64,000 bases of DNA from Climacium dendroides (lineage: Eukaryota > Streptophyta > Bryopsida > Hypnales > Climaciaceae), in NCBI GenBank assembly GCA_950106755.1, contig CATNNA010000007.1, forward strand, positions 1,240,001 through 1,304,000, given 5' to 3'. Below the pieces are notes generated by a model. That model was not told where the DNA came from. It searched no databases and saw only the letters and a program-made list of their open reading frames with translations. The first letter of the stretch is position 1. Each line of letters begins with the position of its first letter. The position numbers and the translations under genes are program-made. Positions 57,516 through 64,000 of the stretch are shown piece after piece.

Positions 57516-58862
57516 GTATTTGAGAGGGCCATGACAGTCAGATTTTCTATGATTGACGTTGTCAAGAACCTGAAAATCTCAAAAACCAAGGCCAGAGAGG
57601 AAAAATTGAAGCTCACGAATGAACTCCGGCTCATCACGGCACCCGATGATGTGTACTAGCTCTAGAGTGAAGTCATCACTGTTGCTGCGCATGGAGAGCT
57701 CGTCAATCCTAATACGGGGGACATGTTCAATGCGAGGGACAATTGGAATCCTGAGAGCTGTGTGCTGAATCGGGAGTTCTTCAAACACTTGGGGAACTTG
57801 AGCTACGCAGAATTGAAAAGACTTGCTGAACATTTGCTCAACGAGACGGGTGAAAAGCGTAGGTTCTTGTACCCGAAGGTGACAGTAAAGAGCATCAAGA
57901 ACGTGCTTGACGACTATTGCAGCACAAAAGACTGGGTTGAGCGCCGTAAGCGGAAGAATCTGGTGATCAGAGAGCTTCATGGAATCAAGCCTACTTTCGG
58001 GTTTCTGAATGCGGAAGGCGACATCATCCACGAGAACTGGAAGACTTTCAAGAAGGACCATCAGTTATCCAGCGCTACCATGGACGTCCTTCTTGATAGG
58101 CTAGGCGAAGCATACTTCGGGAAGGCCAAAAATAAGTCTTCCCTCAACAAAGAGATCACAGAGCTGTCCAAAGATGTGCAGGATTTCTTGAAGAGATTTT
58201 TGCAACATAAGTCTAATTTCCAGGTCCCAACCGCAAGTGGCCACTACCGAGGCTATGTGGTGGTGGGCAATATACACAAGGATTGGACAGCGAATGTGAT
58301 GACTGAGCAAATCGCCAAAAATATGGCGCTTGGGGTTCTCGACTTCAGGACAATGCTCGGGATTCAAAAGAAGCAAAGCTCCACAATCGACCATCCATAC
58401 TTCATTGAAGTACTCACCTCGATGGCCAAGACAAAGAAACCTGCCCTTGAAGATGTCCGAGCGTGGCTCTTTATTTGTGGGGACAAAAAGGAACAATCTC
58501 AAGTCCTCCATTGGATTGAATCCAATGTGGTCTTAAAAACCTTCGAGGTTTCATACGCTTTGTACTGTCCCAGCAAGAACGATCGACTCGGTGATTGCTC
58601 AGCTGCGAAAACGCCGAAGAAAGTGCAACTGATCTTTCTGCAGAACCCAACCAATGTCAACAAGGTGGCCATTCCAGATGAATTTGAATGTCCAGAGACG
58701 GCACGGTATGTCAAGCCGCGCGCATACAGCGAGCTAGAATACCGAATCCATCCCACCGAATTGCGTATGGAGTTCTATCTGTGGATCGTCAAGAAGTTCT
58801 GCAAGTCTGGGATGTCAATATACTCGGGCTTCGCTGGAGGGAAGTTGACGTGCGCAACAATG
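57516..58862 (+). pseudogene. Copy B gene, exon 2: degenerate DNA methyltransferase fold
   Basis: It starts VFERAMTVRFSMIDVVKN, has ITAPDDVY then TAG (57,657), L, TAG (57,663), SEV where copy A has N and W, and continues with DWVERRKRKN, TSSATMDVLL-like helices, MALGVLDFRTMLG at the DPPY position, VRAWLFICGDKKEQ, and ELRMEFYLWIVKKFCKSGMSI with YSGFAGGKLTCATM at motif I. The catalytic motif is more degenerate (DFRT) than in A. The donor ATG|GTAAGA at 58,862 is at the same codon as in A. Confidence 0.75.
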
Positions 58863-59092
58863 GTAAGAGGTTTTTGTCAATTGTTTAGCGCGAGTCGCGC
58901 TAAAATGACCTGTTGTATTAGCGCGAGTCGCGCTGAAGTCACTTGCGTTACATATTCAACAGTCTGTATATGTAGACTTCTTCATAGTATCCTTGTCTTC
59001 ACATTCCTAGAAACCAATAATTTAGCGCAACTCGCGTTGAATTCTGGATCCTTAGTACAGGATTAGACTGATCCTCTTTGTTCTGTTGGCAG
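58863..59092 (+). other. Copy B intron 2 with three family B palindromes
   Basis: It is a phase 0 GT-AG intron of 230 bp. Palindromes lie at 58,884, 58,918 and 59,021. The position is homologous to copy A intron 2, which carries family A palindromes. Confidence 0.9.
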
Positions 59093-60145
59093 ATGAGTGA
59101 TGTGAATGTCTTCGCCACTGGTTTAGCCAGTCAATCAGCATGGTGGGACGAAATTTGTGTCAAGGCGATGACACTTGACATCGTGGATTTCCTTGACACT
59201 GGGTACTTAATGCCTGGTGATCAAGGTCAATGTTCAACACCCTCGTCCTACAAGAAAAAGTTGAGGTCAAGCCAATGCTCTCCTCTCAATTTGCAGAAGA
59301 ACGTTGAGAGCCTTGTCTGCAACGAAGCAGAGTCCAAATTCGAGGAGGAGGAGGAGGGAGAAGAGATTGCAGATGACGGTCCGGAAGGACTTGATGAAAT
59401 GGCGACACCGACCAATCGCATATCAGCGGATGTACCCGGTTCATCGGCAAGCTCCATGTTGCCACCGTTGTCGCAGACACCAATGACTCCTGTTGGATCT
59501 GGACGGCCAATGAAAAAGAGGAAGCGCGATACAATTGCAAGTATTGCGAGCGAATTGGCCAAAATTTCTCAGCGACATAACGAGTCCATGCAACAGATGT
59601 AACAACAAGCTCTGATGGCACAACAAAAGACTGAGCTTGCACTGGCACAAATGGTGGCCGATCAAGCGAAGGAGAGGCTAGCAAACATTGAGTTGCACAA
59701 GGCTAGTCAGAAGTGGATGTAGGAGGAGTCGAGGGCCAATCGAGAGCTTGCTCAACAGAACAGGGAGATGCTCCAGCTCTTATTCAAGAAGGTTGGTGTG
59801 GAGCCAATCTAGAGGCTGCCGCCCGCTGAACCATCGCCCATGCTGCTCACCTAGGGTCAGCCCTTTGGCTCGAACATCAGCAATGCTTCGGGTCCGTCGC
59901 AGGCAGTGCCCATGCCACCACCTCTTCCCGTGGAGACGCCCGAACCGCTAGCTCCTATACCGATTGAAGACGTTGAAGCCGAGGAACTTGCACCAATGGA
60001 GATTGGCCGTCCTGAATTCCAAGCTGAGACTGAGACAGCAACGGAGGCAGGCATTGAGCAGAACCTATCCAAGGATGCTTCCAAGGTGGAGTCTGGAAGT
60101 GATGCCCTGCCCACCGAAGATCAACCTGCAAGTTCTGCACAATAA
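59093..60145 (+). pseudogene. Copy B gene, exon 3
   Basis: It begins MSDVNVFATGLASQSAWWDE, completing the motif I region as in copy A. It then has a Glu-rich run (EEEEEGEEIADDG), KKRKRDTIASIASELAKISQR (NLS plus coiled coil), ALMAQQKTELALAQMVADQAKERL (coiled coil) and a Pro/Glu-rich tail to TAA at 60,143. In-frame stops lie at 59,600 (TAA) and 59,720, 59,810 and 59,852 (TAG). The last matches the in-frame TAG of copy A at 34,035. Confidence 0.7.
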
Positions 60146-60172
60146 ACTTCTGTTTGGAATGCGTGATGCAGA

Positions 60173-60194
60173 TTTAGCGCGACTCGCGCTAAAC
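60173..60194. repeat. Family B palindrome between the two copy B genes
   Basis: TTTAGCGCGACTCGCGCTAA lies 28 bases after the exon 3 stop. Confidence 0.9.
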
Positions 60195-60663
60195 TGTGTG
60201 ATAGATTCCTAGCTGATTTTTTTGTATGTACATACAGCACTAGATGTCAAGCGGATGTTTTGTAGCTATAGTAGTTGCCAGTAGATATATCTAGAGTGAG
60301 TTCTATATTCTAAAAGACGATGTCTCTAAAATTGTAATATATCTCTCACAAAGAAATTTTTCCCCGATTCTGGAATTGCAAGCCTCTTGAATATTGAATC
60401 ATGTCTTGAAGATTGTGTTGTCCCTCCGATGCAAAATCTGTTGCAGACGAGTCCGAATTCAGCCAGTTGCAAAAACGTTGATCAACCTTCACAATCAGCA
60501 CTGGAGAAGGTATAATCTCTACTTCCTTCTTCATGACGAGGACGGACTTTGTTAACATTTTTTCAATCTCGATCGGGGAACGCTTTTGTCTGATTTGTCT
60601 TGTCGTTCCAATGAAGCCAGTTTCACGATTGTAACTGACTGTAAATTCCTACGTTTGTTAGCA

Positions 60664-61462
60664 GGGGTCTCATCCTACAGTAGATCGTGAGGGATCTTCG
60701 CAAGCCGTCCATCGTCCATTGAGGTCGGGGGGGGCAGAGAAGTGGTTGAACGTCGTCCTGGACCTCAATGGCATCTTATGTCGCTGCGAGGACATAAAGT
60801 CTAACCCTTCCATCAAGCAATTAAACAAGGCCTCGGACCCACACTCAGCCACCATTCCTGCCACTGTTGGACCCAAAGCGGTTTATGTTCATTCCAATTG
60901 CGCCGAGTTCTTGAAGGAGCTACAGAAGATTGCAAACATTTCTGTATGGAGCTCCATGAAGAAAACAACGGTCGATGAAATTGTTGTCTACCTCTTTCGT
61001 AAGGGAGAATGGCCCTTCCTTGTTCTCGAGCAAAACTCCTGCAAAACGATCAAGCGCAAGGACAAGGCCGGGAGATTGGTGGCTTACAAAGAGTCGGGAA
61101 CGGATAAAGACTTGTTCCTTAAAAACCTCGATGTCCTTTTCGGTGGCTTCCACGGGATTTTTGCTCCCGATAACACTGTCATAGTCGATGATAGCCCTCG
61201 CAAACACCTCATGAATAAGCCCGAAAATGTAATTTTGTTGGATTCGTGGAGTAACCGAGGGAATGGGGACAAGGACACGACTCTTCTATCCGTCTTACTA
61301 CCGTGGTTGCAAAAATTGAACGGCAGCCGCAACACTAGTCTCAAGTCTTTTAGGGAGGATAAGATGTGGAGGATTGGAAGACGAATGCTGTGCGAGGAAT
61401 GGGGTCGTCGAGAGTATAACAGTCTCATGGAGATCTTGCATGGGCCTGTTATTATTAGTTAG
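60664..61462 (+). CDS. Copy B HAD-superfamily, FCP1/NIF-like phosphatase domain protein
   Basis: The exon begins after TTTGTTAGCAG and reads GSHPTVDREGSSQAVHRPLRSGGAEKW into the domain without a stop. The motifs are VVLDLNGILCRCED, YVHSNCAEFLKEL, ISVWSSMKKTTVDEIVVYLF, KDLFLKNLDVLFGGF, VIVDDSPRKHLMNKPENVILL and LKSFREDKMWRIGRRML. Copy A is collinear throughout. DLNG replaces DxDx, as in A. TAG at 61,460 may be the stop, or lie just before a GGAG|GTATGC donor leading to the 3' exon. Confidence 0.85.
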
Positions 61463-61536
61463 ACTTACTGGTGGAGGTATGCGGTCAAGCTCTCGCTGTT
61501 TGCATGTTGCAGTTCCTCTAATTCTCACGCACTGTA

Positions 61537-61637
61537 TTTTAGCGCGCTTCGCGCTAAGGTATGGTAGGCGATCATGGCGTTTGTGAATAACAATTTTCTC
61601 CTTTATAAATGCTGAAGTTTAGTGCGCTTCGCGCTAA
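61537..61637. repeat. Two family B palindromes downstream of the HAD exon
   Basis: TTTTAGCGCGCTTCGCGCTAA at 61,537 and a similar site at 61,618 have a CTTCG-type centre unlike the other family B sites. They lie in the interval that carries family A palindromes in copy A. Confidence 0.8.
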
Positions 61638-61798
61638 TATGTTGTTTGAGTTGAAGTTTGTTTAGTTAGCTTGTATTCCATCCCTTCTACTTTCGCTTCA
61701 TCGTGGACTTGTTGTGATTGTGCTTGGTTGAAGGTTCCAATGCTAATTCTCTTCCGTTTTCTATCAAGTAAGAAGTCCCTCTGCAAAATCTAGAAGGG

Positions 61799-62402
61799 GT
61801 GGGGTCTTCCCATGTCAAGCGTTAGAGGACTCCCTTCTTGACTATGGACAATATGTTATTCTTAGCACGGGGGACTTCCTGTGCTCGGCTCCAACATTGA
61901 ATTCCACTATGGATTTCTCTGTGAAGCACATCGAGGACGGAGTGGTGGACAGTCCTCCGGAGAAGAAGCCGCGCTTGCCAGTTTCGTGCTTGCCATCCCC
62001 TTTGCGCTCCAGGGAAGTCAGGAATCCTCATCGTCGCCGACTACTTCAGAGAAAGGGACGCAGAGAAAGCTCTACGAAGATGCGAATTATCTAATGAAGA
62101 CAACATAAGTGAAAAACGATGCGCCACATGACTTGAACATAGAAATCAATGCTCCCCACGCTGCACAGCTTCTGCTCCCATGTCATGCACCGGCTGAAGC
62201 AAGTAAGTTGAAGAGGAAAGTCGAGAGGCCGGCGTGTACTCATTCCTCGACTTTCACTTGGGACTCTACAGAACGGAGGTCACTACAGGCGCAGCAGAGG
62301 GAATACATGCGTCAAGAGGGTGCGGGTGTCAGGCCAAAATGCAATCGAGGCCCGGAAATTTGGAGGGCCCTTGAGAAGTTGAGGAGTACATCACGTAGTT
62401 AA
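61799..62402 (+). pseudogene. Copy B HAD gene, 3' exon (frameshifted)
   Basis: After a CAAAATCTAG acceptor (about 61,793) the frame carries LLDYGQYVILSTGDFLCSA and NSTMDFSVKHIEDGVVDSPPEKKP, matching copy A. Near 62,020 the homology (GTQRKLYED; RATQRKLYGED in A) moves to another frame, so copy B has a frameshift. A further frame, 62,109-62,402 (KRKVERPACTHSSTFTWD, REYMRQEGAGVRPK), continues after a TAA and has no counterpart in copy A. Confidence 0.55.
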
Positions 62403-62470
62403 TACTTGTTCATAGTTGTTCATACTAGACGGACACTCTGATAGTTGGTAGTTGTTCATAGTTGTTCATA
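62403..62470. repeat. Short repeat in the copy B 3' flank
   Basis: TTGTTCATAGTTGTTCATAC occurs twice and partially a third time within about 110 bp. Confidence 0.6.
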
Positions 62471-62730
62471 CTAGGCGGACACTTCAATAGTTGGGAGTTG
62501 TTCATATTGGACGTATAGATGGCATGTATATGAGATGAATTTTGCCTATTATTCAGAATTCAATCAGTGCATTGATGCATATCTTTTCCACATTCCTTAA
62601 TTTCAGACCTCTCTTGATTGCAACTCAATGATTTTTACGTGTTGGAGACATGTCATTCTTCCCAATTTGCAATAATGTGCCTTATGAAATTACGAAGTCA
62701 TTCAAAATTTACTCCCATTTCACTGGAAAA

Positions 62731-62755
62731 CTCCCAAAATATTGAATATACCGTT
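62731..62755 (-). repeat. Right terminal inverted repeat of copy B
   Basis: CTCCCAAAATATTGAATATA then CCGTT resembles the right end of element A base for base over most of 25 positions. It is followed by ATAG, the presumed target duplication. I did not find the matching left end of copy B, which probably lies beyond the CACTA element or has been lost. Confidence 0.7.
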
Positions 62756-62759
62756 ATAG

Positions 62760-63340
62760 TGGTAGGGAGGTGTTTCGCTGCGTCCCCACACCTAGACGTT
62801 TTGAGCCATGGAGCTACGGATCAAATGCTCAGACGATAGCAAGGTATGACATCCGCAAACATTGGTCATTTGAATTGTAGTGTTTCTCTGGGATTTCTGC
62901 CTACTTCTTATCGTAGTGCTGTTACTAATGTAGCACAAACATAGTGACAATGCCCCTTAGTGACGGATCGGTGCTAGTCAAGTTTGAGAGGTTTTTCCAG
63001 GTCCACCGTCGGAAACCTCAAGTCACGAGTTCATAGTTTTACTGTACTCCTGTTACGCATGCGGTAAAGTATGTGAAGCAACAACATTGAACCACGGAGG
63101 TAATGTAGTGTAGATCAAAAGCTTCGGGAGTGCCATTGTGTGATGGATTCGCGGAACTACAATCTTGAATCCCTCGGACCTATAGGTCATGACAGACTTG
63201 TTAATGTGATTAGAAGCCGAATGCGGTTGTGAGCTAGTGACAGTCTATCAGCAATTCTATATTCAATTTTTGCGCACGAGTGGGCATATATGTATATATA
63301 CGATACATGCACTGTGTATCCTGCCAGTGGCACAAATGAT
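62760..63340. other. Flank of copy B with no recognisable gene
   Basis: Non-repetitive sequence of mixed composition. I see no coding domain, RNA gene or terminal repeat. Confidence 0.45.
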
Positions 63341-63349
63341 GTCTATATC

Positions 63350-63885
63350 CATCAGGAGATTTCCCAATGGCATCTTCAGTAGATTCCATAGTGTGCATTG
63401 GGAGATCCCTCGATGCCATACTTTGTAGTGTACATTGTTCTCATCAAGAGATCTCCCGATGGCATCTTCTGTAGTTTCCATTGTTTCCATTGGGAGATCT
63501 CCTGATGTAGACTTTTGAGTTTCCATGGTGGTCATCAAAAGATCTCCCGATGGACTTATCCGTATTTTCATGTAGGAAGCGAAGGGGGATCTCCCGTTGG
63601 ATGCTCCTGCATTGTTTTGTAGGATGCCATCGGGAAATCTCCTGATGGCCTGTCGCGTAATATTCTAGAGGAGGATGTCGTGAGATCTCCTGAAAGTCCT
63701 TCTTGTATTCTCTTGGAGAAGGCCATCGGGAGATCTCCCGATGGCCTCCCTGGAATATTTCTACTGGAGGCCATTGGAGGATCTGCCTTTGGCCTATGGC
63801 GTATTCTTAGTGGAGGCCATCCGGGGATCTCCCCATGGCTTCCACTGGATTTTTGAGTAGGTCATCAGTAGATCTCTCGATGAAG
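63350..63885. repeat. 47-bp-period palindrome array (CATCGGGAGATCTCCCGATG)
   Basis: Twelve palindromes centred on GATC lie at about 63,358, 63,404, 63,450, 63,497, 63,541, 63,588, 63,637, 63,684, 63,731, 63,779, 63,826 and 63,871. Spacing is 44-49 bp throughout. The copy at 63,722 is a perfect 24-bp palindrome. Spacers differ in sequence. It is unlike the family A-C sites in arm sequence but similar in scale. Confidence 0.95.
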
Positions 63886-64000
63886 ATTTCATTAGCCCTC
63901 GTATTGTGGATGTTGGGATGTCTACCGGCATACTTTTATGGAATTTCCTGATTATAATTCGCATGACTTCAATTCATGGTCGTTTCAGTGATTCTTGTCA

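Noticed and set aside
33723..60145. Reassigned genetic code (TAG as sense, as in some ulvophyte algae)
   Set aside because: The intact 963-codon DDE-like gene contains no TAG at all. The TAG positions match many different residues (Gln, Trp, Glu, Asn, Arg, Val) in the other copy, which fits decay better than one reassigned codon.
63234..63774. Minus-strand frames with SGDLPM repeats
   Set aside because: They translate the 47-bp palindrome array and have no independent support.

Overview
The window is eukaryotic nuclear DNA, almost certainly from a streptophyte (land plant or charophyte alga). The evidence is plant-type CCCTAAA (TTTAGGG) interstitial telomere repeats, CACTA (En/Spm) transposons with a plant-type tnp2 transposase fragment, GT-AG introns, a tRNA-derived SINE-like sequence and long AT-rich intergenic stretches. 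The species cannot be fixed from the sequence. I see no ordinary single-copy host gene. The whole window reads as a stack of nested mobile elements.

Layout, left to right. 0.2-1.1 kb: degenerate TTGCA array. 3.58-3.74 kb: a CACTA-type MITE. 4.1-5.35 kb: decayed minus-strand copy (copy C) of an unusual element gene. 5.35-8.7 kb: a gag-like retroelement (element 1). 9.2-9.9 kb: array of short palindromes that fits copy C. 13.0-13.7 kb: tnp2 fragment. 15.0-16.7 kb: inverted TCCGG-rich element fragment. 16.68-20.11 kb: gag-like element 2. 20.66-28.85 kb: complete 8.2-kb CACTA element with a TAA target duplication. 28.9-62.76 kb: element copy B on the plus strand. Copy B is split by a 21,646-bp element A (31,029-52,674) lying exactly inside its first coding exon, and again by gag-like element 3 (53.25-56.64 kb). 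63.35-63.88 kb: a regular 47-bp palindrome array.

The main discovery candidate is the A/B/C element family. Element A has imperfect terminal inverted repeats (AACGTAATATTC / AACACAATATTC) and a 4-bp target duplication (ATGA). It carries two divergently oriented gene blocks. On the right is an uninterrupted 963-codon protein with a DDE-like acidic triad around a GHTHDDID motif (DUF7869-type, probable transposase). On the left are a three-exon gene joining a coiled, charged N-terminal region, a ParB-like (NGQHS) domain and a degenerate N4/N6 DNA-methyltransferase fold, and then a HAD/FCP1-like gene with a DLNG motif. Copy B carries the same left-hand genes in the same order.

Each copy is studded, upstream of its genes and inside its introns, with its own family of ~20-bp palindromes built on a shared GANTC-type centre: A = TCAGGTCGANTCGACCTGA, B = TTAGCGCGASTCGCGCTAA, C = TTAGCTTGANTCAAGCTAA. 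A ParB-like protein encoded beside arrays of lineage-specific palindromes resembles a ParB/parS relationship. That functional link is inference. The element ends, shared introns and palindromes are visible in the sequence.
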